In this document: one piece after another, positions 9,501 to 16,594 of the stretch
How the letters are laid out: the number at the start of each line of letters is the position of its first letter
Position numbering within the stretch: position 1 is the first letter of the stretch
Source of the DNA: Magnetococcales bacterium HCHbin5
GTDB taxonomy: Bacteria > Pseudomonadota > Magnetococcia > Magnetococcales > Magnetaquicoccaceae
Assembly (NCBI GenBank): GCA_002753505.1
Contig: PEAG01000032.1
Span: 1-38,237, forward strand
DNA length: 38,237 nucleotides
Reading direction: 5' to 3'
Program-made: the position numbers and the translations under genes
Notes under the pieces: generated by a model
What the model was told of the DNA's origin: nothing
Seen by the model: the letters and a program-made list of their open reading frames with translations, nothing else
Databases searched by the model: none

Positions 9501-9845
9501 CTGAAGCGGTTGCGGGATATCGGGCTGAGCATTGCCATGGATGATTTTGGCACCGGATACTCCTCCCTGAGCTATCTGAAACGGTTTCCCATCAACAGCC
9601 TGAAGATTGATCAATCCTTTGTGCGAGAATTGAAGGTGGACTCTGACGATGCCGCCATTGTCTCGGCCATTGTCTCGATGGCCAAAAGCCTGCGACTGCA
9701 CGTGGTGGCAGAAGGGGTGGAGAATCAGAGCCAGTTTGATTTTTTGAAAAATTTGGATTGTAACGAAGTACAAGGCTACCTGATCAGTCGCCCCCTCAAA
9801 GAGAGTGCATTTACTCGCTTTTTAAAGGAATGGCCCCCTCAATAG
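6591..9845 (+). CDS. Membrane PAS-PAS-GGDEF-EAL cyclic-di-GMP turnover protein
   Basis: The 1,084-residue protein has a TM helix at about 28-47 and a helical, presumably periplasmic sensory region at about 50-330. A second TM follows (about 333-353), then two PAS domains (starts near AILEAAVDGILTIDG and VFEHASEAIVITD), a GGDEF domain and an EAL domain. GGDEF is intact at residues 735-739, with an RxxD inhibitory-site motif (RASD) five residues before it. The EAL signature reads EGL (Glu863), but the other catalytic features are present: an Asn in NLSGRQF, the Glu in LEVTES, DDFGTGYSS and AEGVEN. Both synthesis and hydrolysis of c-di-GMP therefore remain possible. The periplasmic domain is not one I recognise. 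Its ATG overlaps the stop of the small CXXC gene. Confidence 0.93.
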   Translation: MVVHGEIFHATAASSRNGAAKRPNTVRAGRYFLSILLLSLLIIPAGMTFLNHLEQEEGTIQRELQGISQVRQLNAGITFLQHLRGLNQMALRAPATDSTTKLLELESDFSALLVALQKDLASDPFQIGVEINRFQGWLGNIIHPQGPLQIPYIIFEKQTAMIQRIADLRRLIMLRSHLALDVDQESSFLTKLVLEELPELEESIGRVRGLGSGLLVQSTPSMAAKMQFEMRIGGIRTIWEQIVSSQHVIQSSLPSLQGSLACLQKQARPELQHFLDLGAAFSRDQQAATQATQFFALGTQAMAATKACADSIQTKLLERFDARLARLQTLRTTVIVATSLLWLLVTAFELLSYRLHQRAFAQVVASEQKNQAILEAAVDGILTIDGHGIIQSANSAAEEIFGYPSGSLIGLNVSVLMASPHRELHDSYIQSYLATGTKRVIGYGREVEGVCQDGGRFPLELAVGEFKSDGKSYFTGILHDITERKRAKEALQEAYNELEHRVLERTQELQATNAQLIASLEAQQQAESNLRLAAKVFEHASEAIVITDTRGSIVEVNNAYSTITGFGREEVLGANPRIGRSGRHDAAFYQAMWQAITTTGQWSGEVWDRRKNGEIYPKWLTINAVKNHKGETTHFVGIFSDISHIKTTEERLEQLAFYDPLTRLPNRMLFKDRAKRAMEQATRHHKRGAIFFIDLDRFKHVNDTLGHAAGDALLIEVSRRLRACVRASDTVARLGGDEFTVILVDLDQGEEAATVAQKIVAAVAKPVELEGHQANIGASIGIAIFPDDGNSYESITQYADVAMYHAKESGRGTYRFFEAGMNAKSSQRAIMESNFHSGLQNRHFILHYQPKVELTSGRLIGMEGLVRWQQPDGTMISPMDFIPLAEETGLIVPLGQQILRLACAYNKRLLASGSPPLRVAVNLSGRQFQDKSLHASIQAALEESGLPPEYLELEVTESMMMKDERQAIVILKRLRDIGLSIAMDDFGTGYSSLSYLKRFPINSLKIDQSFVRELKVDSDDAAIVSAIVSMAKSLRLHVVAEGVENQSQFDFLKNLDCNEVQGYLISRPLKESAFTRFLKEWPPQ

Positions 9846-9951
9846 GACGACACCCGCCTGTCATGTTATGTTACACAATAACTCCCCGTATTTAAGGGAA
9901 AAAAAAGTTCAAAAAAAAGTCAATGTACCCCCAATTTTCTTAACGAACGGG

Positions 9952-9980
9952 TTGAAGCGGTTGCCGGAATAGTGTAGCCT
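9952..9980 (+). promoter_or_regulatory. Possible sigma-70-type promoter of the respiratory cluster
   Basis: TTGAAG (9952-9957) and TAGCCT (9975-9980) are separated by exactly 17 bases. They lie about 80 bases before the cytochrome c start, in the only sizeable gap (9846-10057) ahead of a nine-gene run. The match to consensus is moderate, especially at -10. I see no convincing FNR or sigma-54 site in the same gap. Confidence 0.35.
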
Positions 9981-10057
9981 GTCTGCCTGTAACGGTCCGG
10001 GAGTTGTCCTACAAAGCGGTCTCAAGGGTCTTGAACTTTCTTACGGAGGGAAATGGT

Positions 10058-10792
10058 ATGCACTATCCAAACAAGGCGATCATGCTGGTGGTCACGTCCA
10101 TGTTGTACCTGTCCGGTTTTGCGGGCGGTGCTCAGGCTGGGCCGGTAGCCAAAGCCGACGCGCAACCCACAAAGCTGGCGGCGGTGCAGCAACCAGAGGC
10201 AAATGCCAAGGAACCTGCAGCAAACACGCAGCATGGTCAGGTGCTGTTCAAAGAGAATTGCGAGGTATGTCATCAGGAAGAGGGTAGGGGCAAACCGGGG
10301 CTGGCTCCCTCTCTCACCAACAAGGAGCTGTTGAGTGCCGCATCAGACCGGTTTTTGCTGGAAACCATTCGGGACGGTCGTTCCCCCACGGCCATGCCTT
10401 CCTTCGGTGCCTACATGAAAGACAACGACATCAAGGACATCATCGCCTATCTGCGCTCTTTCCACAAAACGGCACTGATAGGAGATCGGGTGGATAATGA
10501 CCGGCCAGCCATGGGGGATCCACGGTTGGGCAAGCGGTGGTTTACCCAGGTTTGCGCGGGGTGTCACGGTGTCAACGGTGGCGGCTATGCGGAGGCCGGC
10601 AGCGGTTCTGGTACGGCCATCGGTACCTCCGGTTTTCTGAGCAAGGCGTCTGACGGCTTCATTCGCTACATCATCATGAATGGTCGTTCCAATACCCCGA
10701 TGCGCGGCTTTTATGGTCCGGATGGCTTGGCCAGTCTGACCCACCAGGAGATTGATGACATCATCTCCTATCTGAGGATCATTCAGAATTAA
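10058..10792 (+). CDS. Periplasmic diheme cytochrome c (two class I-like domains)
   Basis: The 244-residue protein has a Sec signal peptide (cleavage after GGAQA, about residue 27) and two haem c attachment motifs, CEVCH (68-72) and CAGCH (166-170). Each is followed by a plausible methionine ligand (Met113 in TAMPSFG, Met215 in TPMRGF), so His/Met haems of mono-haem class I type are expected, unlike the bis-His haems of NapB. GGAGGG at 10045-10050 sits seven bases before the ATG and fixes the start; an upstream in-frame TTG at 10004 is not supported. It is the first gene of the Nap-like cluster, just ahead of the molybdoenzyme. It is the obvious periplasmic electron donor (inference), replacing the missing NapB/NapC. 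Confidence 0.9.
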   Translation: MHYPNKAIMLVVTSMLYLSGFAGGAQAGPVAKADAQPTKLAAVQQPEANAKEPAANTQHGQVLFKENCEVCHQEEGRGKPGLAPSLTNKELLSAASDRFLLETIRDGRSPTAMPSFGAYMKDNDIKDIIAYLRSFHKTALIGDRVDNDRPAMGDPRLGKRWFTQVCAGCHGVNGGGYAEAGSGSGTAIGTSGFLSKASDGFIRYIIMNGRSNTPMRGFYGPDGLASLTHQEIDDIISYLRIIQN

Positions 10793-10851
10793 GGGTTAGC
10801 GAAGTCGACGTTTCCAACCGGATGAACACTTTGATAGAATAAACGGAGAGC

Positions 10852-13584
10852 ATGATGAAGCGAGATCGCATGAGCCTGGGCAGACGGGCCTTCCTGAAGG
10901 GCAGTGGAGCGATGGCTGCCGCAACCGCCACCGGCAGCTTGTTGGTCAATAATCCAGAACTGGTCGAGGCCGCCCCGGCACAGCCGACCAAGGATGTCAA
11001 GTCATCCACCCAGAAGACCTCTTACGCAGCCTGCCCCTACTGTGGTGTGGGTTGTGGCACCATTATCCAGACGGAAAACGGCAAGATTGTCTCCATGCAG
11101 CCCGACCGGGACCATCCCACCAACAAGGGTTTGCAGTGCATCAAGGGGCTGACGGCCGCCGAGCCCATCTATGTGGATCGCCTGGAAGGGGATTGCTATG
11201 TCCGCAAAGATGTGTGGTCGGAGTGGAACAAGCCTGGCCATGGCGACATTGAGTATGTCTCCAAGACCAAGGGGGCCTTCGATGACGATTTGTGGGACCG
11301 GGTTCCCTACGAAGCCGCCGGGGATATGATCGCCCAGAAAATTGCCCACTTTGCCAAAAAATATACCGGCAACTCCATTGGTCTGTATGGTTCCGGCCAG
11401 TTGACCCTGGAAGGTCAATATCTGGAAAATCTTTTCTTGAAAGGGGTCCTGGGCTCCAACACCATCGAAGCCAACGCCCGCATGTGCATGACCTCGGCGG
11501 TAACGGCCTATTTTGCCACCCTGGGTTCTGATACACCCCCGCTCTGCTTTGAAGACATAGAGCTGTCCGACATGTTTATCCATTTTGGCCATAATCCGCG
11601 AGAGGCCCACCCCATCGTGTTCTGGCGCATTGCAGACCACAAAAAGCGGACTGACATCGCAACGGTGGTCGTGGATCCCCGCAGCACCGGGACCGTGCAG
11701 GGGTATGCGGACATCAACCCCAACAACAGTGTCCATGTGCCCATTCTCAATGGTGACATTGCCTTCCTGAACGCTGTGGCCCATGTGCTGCTCAAGGAAC
11801 ACCCGGATGTGATCGACTGGGAGTTCATGAAGGCCCACACCAACAGTTGGAAAGAGTATACCGATGGGGTGCTGGAGCGTTACAGCCCCGAGCAGGTGCA
11901 ACAGTTCATGGGTGGTCCCAACCATCCTGTTCCCCCCGAATTGATTCGTCATGTGGCCAACCTGTTTGCCAACGCCACCCGCAAGCGGTTGGAGCGCAAA
12001 AAAGCGGGCAAAGAGCAGGGTGGGGTGATCATCATGTGGGGTATCGGCTATAACCAGCACATCCACGGCCAGCACAATGTGATCTCCATCGTCAACCTGA
12101 TGGCCATGACCGGCAATCTGGGCAAGCCGGGCTGCGGTCCTTTCTCCATGACCGGCCAACCCAACGCCATGGGAGAGCGGTTGACGGGTGGTTTGACCGG
12201 TCGTCTGCCCTTCAATCAGGGGTTGGACAACGCGAAGCACCTTGCCCACATGGCCAAGGCATGGAACGTGCCGGAGGCAAACCTGCAAACGGCCGGTGCC
12301 GCCAAGAATCCGGGCTTTGCAGTGGGCATGATGGAGCGGGCGATCAAAGGGGACGTCAAGGCGATGTTTTTGATCTATGCCACCCACATCGACCTGCCGG
12401 ATCTCATGAACCTGGTCCGCCCGGCCTTGACCAAGGCCTTTGTGATTGCCCAGGAAATTTATCGTCACGCCCCCAACAACCTCTATGCCGATGTCATCAT
12501 GCCGGCCTCCACCTGGGGAGAGGTGCAGGGGGTTTATATCAACTCCGAGCGTCGTCTCCATGTGGTGGACCAAGCCGCCAAAGGGCCCAAGGGGTGCAAG
12601 CCGGACATGGACATGGTGATCGACAAGGGTCGTCATATTGCCAATCTGCTCGGTATGGACGGGGATAAAATATTCCCCTGGAAGCGGGATCCCGACACCG
12701 GCGAATATAACGCCGAGGAGATATTTGCCGAGTTTGTGGCAGCGTCCAAGGGCGCGGATTGCGACCTGACCGGCATGCTGGAGGTGAAGCAACGTGATGG
12801 TATCTCCCTTTACGACCAGATACGCAGCATTGATGGCAAGACCCGTGGTATGCAGTGGCCAGCCCCGACCTACGAGATTGCCAAGGCCGGCGGTACCAAA
12901 CGGCGTTACATGGGTCAGGAGGGCAAATGGGATGACAAGCCTTACGGCATGTTCCGCCGCCCCGATGGCAAGATGCAGTTCAAGCTGTGCGAAATGGACT
13001 ATTCCAACCGAGCCGAGTTGACGGCCAAGCTGATGGAGTTTGGTCGCAAGGACGGGGACCATTCGCTCTTCACCATCGATCATATGGACCTGATCAAAGA
13101 GGCGCGGGACAAGGCGATGACCCCGGACATCCCCGACGAAACCTTCCGCGACAAGAGCTGGGACAAGGTGCCCAAGGACAAGTATCCCATGTGGCTGGGC
13201 CTGGGGGTGGTCTACGAGCATTTCCACACCGCCAAATCCAACCGCAGCCCCACCTGCCGCCGCCTGGTGCCGGAGCAGTATGTCGAGATGCACCCGGATG
13301 ATGCCGCCGCGTTGGGGATTCAGGACGGTGACCTGGTCAATTTGATCACCCGTCGGGGCCAGTTCCAGGCCAGAGCCCAGGTGGGCAGCAACAGCCTGGT
13401 CAAACCCTCCCGCAACAGTGTGCCGAGAGGGTATCTGTTCAGCCCCTGGAACCTTTCGGTGGCGGACAGTGCGGATCCCAAGAAAAACAAATGGTTGGTT
13501 AATGCAACCTCCAGCCGCATCTGGGATCTGGTCTCTGGACAGGTTGACTTTAAAAAGCTGGCCTGTCGAGTGGAAAAGGCCTAA
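10852..13584 (+). CDS. napA: NapA-like periplasmic molybdopterin oxidoreductase (probable nitrate reductase catalytic subunit)
   Basis: The 910-residue precursor has a Tat signal (GRRAFLKG, Arg11-Arg12). Its [4Fe-4S] motif is C61-x2-C64-x3-C68-x27-C96, followed by Lys98 in CIKG. The segment ARMCMTSAV places Cys212 exactly where NapA carries its molybdenum-ligating cysteine. Other NapA-like landmarks are GYNQHIHG, PFSMTGQPNAMGE, and a C-terminal cofactor domain ending in a DFKKLA-type tail. NapA reduces nitrate to nitrite in the periplasm with a bis-MGD cofactor. The protein is longer than E. coli NapA (about 828 residues) and nearer the long forms of Campylobacterota. The context (cytochrome, NapG, NapH, NapF) fits, but napD, napB and napC are absent, and the pocket segment HFHTAKSNRSP differs from the E. 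coli type. A different oxyanion substrate is possible. GGAGAG precedes ATG 10852; ATG 10855 has better spacing. Confidence 0.82.
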   Translation: MMKRDRMSLGRRAFLKGSGAMAAATATGSLLVNNPELVEAAPAQPTKDVKSSTQKTSYAACPYCGVGCGTIIQTENGKIVSMQPDRDHPTNKGLQCIKGLTAAEPIYVDRLEGDCYVRKDVWSEWNKPGHGDIEYVSKTKGAFDDDLWDRVPYEAAGDMIAQKIAHFAKKYTGNSIGLYGSGQLTLEGQYLENLFLKGVLGSNTIEANARMCMTSAVTAYFATLGSDTPPLCFEDIELSDMFIHFGHNPREAHPIVFWRIADHKKRTDIATVVVDPRSTGTVQGYADINPNNSVHVPILNGDIAFLNAVAHVLLKEHPDVIDWEFMKAHTNSWKEYTDGVLERYSPEQVQQFMGGPNHPVPPELIRHVANLFANATRKRLERKKAGKEQGGVIIMWGIGYNQHIHGQHNVISIVNLMAMTGNLGKPGCGPFSMTGQPNAMGERLTGGLTGRLPFNQGLDNAKHLAHMAKAWNVPEANLQTAGAAKNPGFAVGMMERAIKGDVKAMFLIYATHIDLPDLMNLVRPALTKAFVIAQEIYRHAPNNLYADVIMPASTWGEVQGVYINSERRLHVVDQAAKGPKGCKPDMDMVIDKGRHIANLLGMDGDKIFPWKRDPDTGEYNAEEIFAEFVAASKGADCDLTGMLEVKQRDGISLYDQIRSIDGKTRGMQWPAPTYEIAKAGGTKRRYMGQEGKWDDKPYGMFRRPDGKMQFKLCEMDYSNRAELTAKLMEFGRKDGDHSLFTIDHMDLIKEARDKAMTPDIPDETFRDKSWDKVPKDKYPMWLGLGVVYEHFHTAKSNRSPTCRRLVPEQYVEMHPDDAAALGIQDGDLVNLITRRGQFQARAQVGSNSLVKPSRNSVPRGYLFSPWNLSVADSADPKKNKWLVNATSSRIWDLVSGQVDFKKLACRVEKA

Positions 13585-13625
13585 CAGCCAGCCGTGGATA
13601 GCCAGCAAACAGGAGCGTTCTGACG

Positions 13626-14225
13626 GTGCATAAAAGACGTACATTCCTTCAGATGCTGGGATATGCGGTTGCTTCTTTGAGTATGGGTGCGGCAGATACT
13701 GCAACTGCCGCACCCACCGCCACCCGTGCCATGCGCTATCTGCGCCCCCCCGGTACGGGACCGGAAGGGCAATTTCTCACCCAGTGCATTCGTTGTGGTC
13801 AGTGCGGCCAAATTTGTCCCAACCAGGCCATTCGCTATTTTGGGCTGGAAAATGGCATTTACGCCCTGGATACCCCATACATTATCCCCCGTGAGCAGCC
13901 CTGCATTCTCTGCATGCAGTGCGGAGAGGTGTGTCCTTCCGGTGCCATTCCCAGGGTGGCGAGGGAGGCCGAGGAGATCATGGCCCGGGTTCAGATGGGC
14001 AAGGCGGTGGTGGACGAACAGCTTTGCCTCTCTTTTCAGGGCAAGACCTGCGGTGTCTGTTACCGGGCCTGCCCACTGCAGAACATAGCGATCAAGGTGG
14101 GCTTGCTGGAGCAACCGGCTGTGCTGGATGGTTGCGTGGGTTGTGGATTGTGTGAAAGATCGTGTTTGCAAATGCCCCAAGCCATTCGTATTTTCCCCCC
14201 CAAACAGGAGACTGCTCCTGTTTGA
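13626..14225 (+). CDS. napG: NapG-like Tat-exported ferredoxin with four [4Fe-4S] sites
   Basis: The 199-residue protein starts at GTG 13626 with GGAG about a dozen bases upstream. KRRTFLQ followed by a short hydrophobic stretch is a Tat signal. Four complete cysteine sets are visible: 54/57/60/64 (CIRCGQCGQICP), 93/96/99/103 (CILCMQCGEVCP), 134/142/145/149 and 170/173/176/180 (CVGCGLCERSC). This is the MauM/NapG pattern. NapG is known to work with the membrane polyferredoxin NapH to pass electrons from quinol to the periplasmic nitrate reductase system. The gene lies between napA and napH, as in A-G-H operons. It is 41 bases after napA and 17 bases before napH. Confidence 0.88.
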   Translation: MHKRRTFLQMLGYAVASLSMGAADTATAAPTATRAMRYLRPPGTGPEGQFLTQCIRCGQCGQICPNQAIRYFGLENGIYALDTPYIIPREQPCILCMQCGEVCPSGAIPRVAREAEEIMARVQMGKAVVDEQLCLSFQGKTCGVCYRACPLQNIAIKVGLLEQPAVLDGCVGCGLCERSCLQMPQAIRIFPPKQETAPV

Positions 14226-14242
14226 CTGTCACAGGTGAATTC

Positions 14243-15268
14243 ATGGAACACCCCCCCTCCTCTGCCCCTGCAGCCTTTTTTTTCTGGCGGCATCTTAACC
14301 TGCTGCGCTGGTTGGTATTGTCGCTGGTATTTGCCATGTTGATTTTGCTGCCTTATGTCAGCCTCTATCAAAACTATGTGGCCGGCCATGCTTATGACCT
14401 GCTCACCCCCCATGAGCGGCAAATCTATGATGCAATGGAGTGGATCACCGCTCCCATTGCAAAGTCGGACCCTGCCAAAAATTTAAACGCGATCAAGGGC
14501 AATACCTGGTCTGGCACCCTGTTTGGTCTGGCCCTGTCCGATCCACTGGCGGTGGTGGGGCAGATAGCCGCCCAGATGAAAATTTATTGGCCCTTTTTGT
14601 TGACCGCCCTGATTCCCATCGGCCTGACCGTTCTGTTTGGGCGATTTTATTGCGGCTGGATATGTCCGGCGACCTTTTTGTATGAGATCAATGATACGGT
14701 CCGCAATGCGCTGCGCCGGCTCGGCCTGCTCTCCAGCGGCAAACGGTGGGACTTGCGGCTGAAATATCTGGTTCTGGCGGTGGGGGTTGGTCTGTCTACC
14801 GTTTTGGGTACCGTTGTCTTTTCCGCCATCTATCCACCCGTGATTGTCGGACGGGAGATTCAATACTGGATAACAGACAATGGTATGGGTGTTGGTTTGA
14901 CCTTTTTTCTCATCACCCTGCTGTTTGACCTGCTGGTGACCCGGCGAGGCTTTTGCCGCTATCTGTGCCCGGGTGGAGCTCTCTACTCCCTGTTGGGACG
15001 CTATCGCCTGTTCCGCATCCAACGACAGGTCGCCCGTTGCAACGATTGCACCTTGTGCGACAAGGTTTGCCAGTTTGCTTTGCAACCCATGCGGGATGGC
15101 TTTGGGCAGGAGTGCAACAACTGCACCGCCTGTATCGCTGTCTGTCCCACCCAGGCTCTCACCTTTCATGTGCAGTTGGCGGATCAGCCCTATCAAGGCC
15201 ATGGCCACTTGGGCGCAGCCTACAAGCGGCTGCAACTCCACTCTGCCGTCAAAGAGGAGCTGCGCTGA
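14243..15268 (+). CDS. napH: NapH-like membrane polyferredoxin
   Basis: This 341-residue inner-membrane protein has about four to five TM helices. It carries the two conserved membrane-edge motifs of the NapH/NosR/CcoG group, CGWICP (about residue 137) and CRYLCPGGALY, and two ferredoxin sites near the C-terminus (CNDCTLCDKVC and CNNCTACIAVCP). NapH is thought to oxidise menaquinol or ubiquinol and hand electrons to NapG. The ATG at 14243 is preceded by AGGTGA. The open frame continues upstream into napG, but those residues do not resemble the family. The stop codon shares one base with the next start (TGATG), so the following NapG-like gene is translationally coupled. Confidence 0.88.
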   Translation: MEHPPSSAPAAFFFWRHLNLLRWLVLSLVFAMLILLPYVSLYQNYVAGHAYDLLTPHERQIYDAMEWITAPIAKSDPAKNLNAIKGNTWSGTLFGLALSDPLAVVGQIAAQMKIYWPFLLTALIPIGLTVLFGRFYCGWICPATFLYEINDTVRNALRRLGLLSSGKRWDLRLKYLVLAVGVGLSTVLGTVVFSAIYPPVIVGREIQYWITDNGMGVGLTFFLITLLFDLLVTRRGFCRYLCPGGALYSLLGRYRLFRIQRQVARCNDCTLCDKVCQFALQPMRDGFGQECNNCTACIAVCPTQALTFHVQLADQPYQGHGHLGAAYKRLQLHSAVKEELR

Positions 15269-15999
15269 TGGAGAGACGCACCTTCCTGCAACGGCTGACC
15301 ACCACCGCCGCTGTGATAGCCGGCGCGGCGACGCCCTATGGATTGGCCCGGGTGATGAGCCCGGATGCCCATGCGGCCCCCCATACCCACCTGCGCCCGC
15401 CGGGCGCGCTGACGGATGATCGGGCCTTTGTTGAGGCCTGCATTGGCTGCGGGTTGTGTGGAGAGGTCTGTCCGGTGCATGCCATTCAATTTTATGGCCG
15501 GGAGGGGGGCAGCAAGGTGAACACCCCCTACATCAACCCCGTCAAAAAGGCCTGTACCCTCTCCGGCCACTGCATGGAGGTCTGTCCCACCGATGCGCTG
15601 ACGGTCACCCCCAAACGGGAGGTGGCCATGGGTATTGCCCAGATTGACCGAGCGGGTTGTTATCCCTGGGTGGATCGTGGGGTGTGCGGGGCATGCGTCA
15701 CGGCCTGCCCGCTGGGGCAGGAGGCGATCACCTTTGCGTTTGCCAATTTTTATCGGCCGGTGGTGCTCAAGGGCTGCGTCGGCTGCGGTGTGTGTGTGGA
15801 GGTCTGTCCCCATCCCAGCCTGCCGATCCGGATTGTGGACCGCTCGTTGGCCAAATATGCACCGGAAAAGATCACCCCGGAGATGTCCATTCCACAAGAG
15901 GCAACCGTTGTTGTCCCCTCTCCTCCTGCCAACGGGAGTACCGCCCCCAATCCAACCGGGTCGGGTAAAGGGGAGCCAGCCGGATTGCTGCCATTTTAG
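15268..15999 (+). CDS. Second NapG-like Tat-exported ferredoxin, one site with Cys replaced by Ser
   Basis: The 243-residue protein has a Tat signal (ERRTFLQ) and the same four-site layout as the first NapG. Sites 1, 3 and 4 are complete (58/61/64/68, 131/140/143/147, 170/173/176/180). Site 2 reads CTLSGHCMEVCP: Cys96, Ser99, Cys102, Cys106, so the second ligand is serine (TCC codon at 15562-15564). This site may hold a [3Fe-4S] cluster, a Ser-ligated cluster, or none. A Pro/Ser/Gly-rich tail of about 40 residues follows site 4 and is absent from the first NapG. AGAGGAGC precedes the ATG, which overlaps the napH stop. It is probably the soluble partner of the second NapH-like protein encoded two genes downstream (inference). 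Confidence 0.85.
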   Translation: MERRTFLQRLTTTAAVIAGAATPYGLARVMSPDAHAAPHTHLRPPGALTDDRAFVEACIGCGLCGEVCPVHAIQFYGREGGSKVNTPYINPVKKACTLSGHCMEVCPTDALTVTPKREVAMGIAQIDRAGCYPWVDRGVCGACVTACPLGQEAITFAFANFYRPVVLKGCVGCGVCVEVCPHPSLPIRIVDRSLAKYAPEKITPEMSIPQEATVVVPSPPANGSTAPNPTGSGKGEPAGLLPF

Positions 16000-16011
16000 A
16001 GGGTATCGTAC

Positions 16012-16587
16012 ATGCTTGGTGCAAGAATCATCGTGGGCATCGTCGGGCTGTGGCTGCTGTTGGGTGGCCAAACCGCGTGGGCTCACCATGTGCTGGGACG
16101 ACCGGCCTATATCTGGAACGAAGACTCCCGAACCCCCCCTGCCATCCTGGTGGAGACCCTGATAGGACGCTATTCGGTCAACATGATGGTCTATCCGGCC
16201 TTTCCCAAGGCCGGGGAAGAGAGCCGCATCAAGCTGTATGCCACCCATCTGGAGAGTCATCAGCCTTTTGATGGACCGATCCAATTTTTTGTTCGGGATG
16301 ACCACTGGTTTGGCGATTGGTTTGGCGATACTCGCCGGGAGGCGTTGGGCACCCAGTTGCCCACTGACACCATTTATCGGCAAATTGTGGTGTTCAACGA
16401 AGAGGCGTATTATATTGTCACCGCTGAATTCACTGCCGACGGCGAACCGTACACCATTGAGATGCCTATTCGCATCGGCGAACACAGGCAGGTGTGGCCC
16501 CTGGTGCTGACGGTTGGCGTGATTGGTGGCGTTCTGGGGGGAGCAGCCCTCAAGAAACGCCGCCGCAGCCGATCTGCTGCCGCCTGA
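16012..16587 (+). CDS. FixH/CopC-like periplasmic protein with C-terminal membrane anchor
   Basis: The 191-residue protein has a signal peptide (hydrophobic 6-19) with a predicted cleavage after QTAWA, residue 24. The mature protein would then begin with His25-His26 (HHVLGRPAY). About 130 residues of mostly beta pattern follow (VNMMVYPAFPKAGEESRIKLYA, with later strands to EMPIRIGEH), resembling the small immunoglobulin-like folds of FixH, YtkA or CopC. A C-terminal TM helix (VWPLVLTVGVIGGVLGGA) and a basic tail (KKRRRSR) end it. No enzymatic function is recognised. A free N-terminal histidine suggests a copper or other metal site by analogy with CopC. AGAGGG precedes the ATG. It lies between the second NapG-like and second NapH-like genes. 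Confidence 0.6.
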   Translation: MLGARIIVGIVGLWLLLGGQTAWAHHVLGRPAYIWNEDSRTPPAILVETLIGRYSVNMMVYPAFPKAGEESRIKLYATHLESHQPFDGPIQFFVRDDHWFGDWFGDTRREALGTQLPTDTIYRQIVVFNEEAYYIVTAEFTADGEPYTIEMPIRIGEHRQVWPLVLTVGVIGGVLGGAALKKRRRSRSAAA

Positions 16588-16594
16588 CTGCCTC

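Noticed and set aside
10004-10057. Upstream TTG start extending the cytochrome c gene
   Set aside because: The GGAGGG Shine-Dalgarno at 10045-10050 is correctly spaced for ATG 10058, which also gives a clean signal peptide.
10852-13584. Formate dehydrogenase identity for the molybdoenzyme
   Set aside because: The Mo-ligand region (ARMCMTSAV) and the surrounding segments follow NapA rather than the formate dehydrogenase pattern, and the neighbours are NapG/NapH-type proteins.
11002-13713. Very long antisense open frame of about 900 codons opposite the NapA-like gene
   Set aside because: It mirrors the codon structure of a GC-rich, highly conserved gene on the + strand, shows no family resemblance, and would extend over the end of napA.
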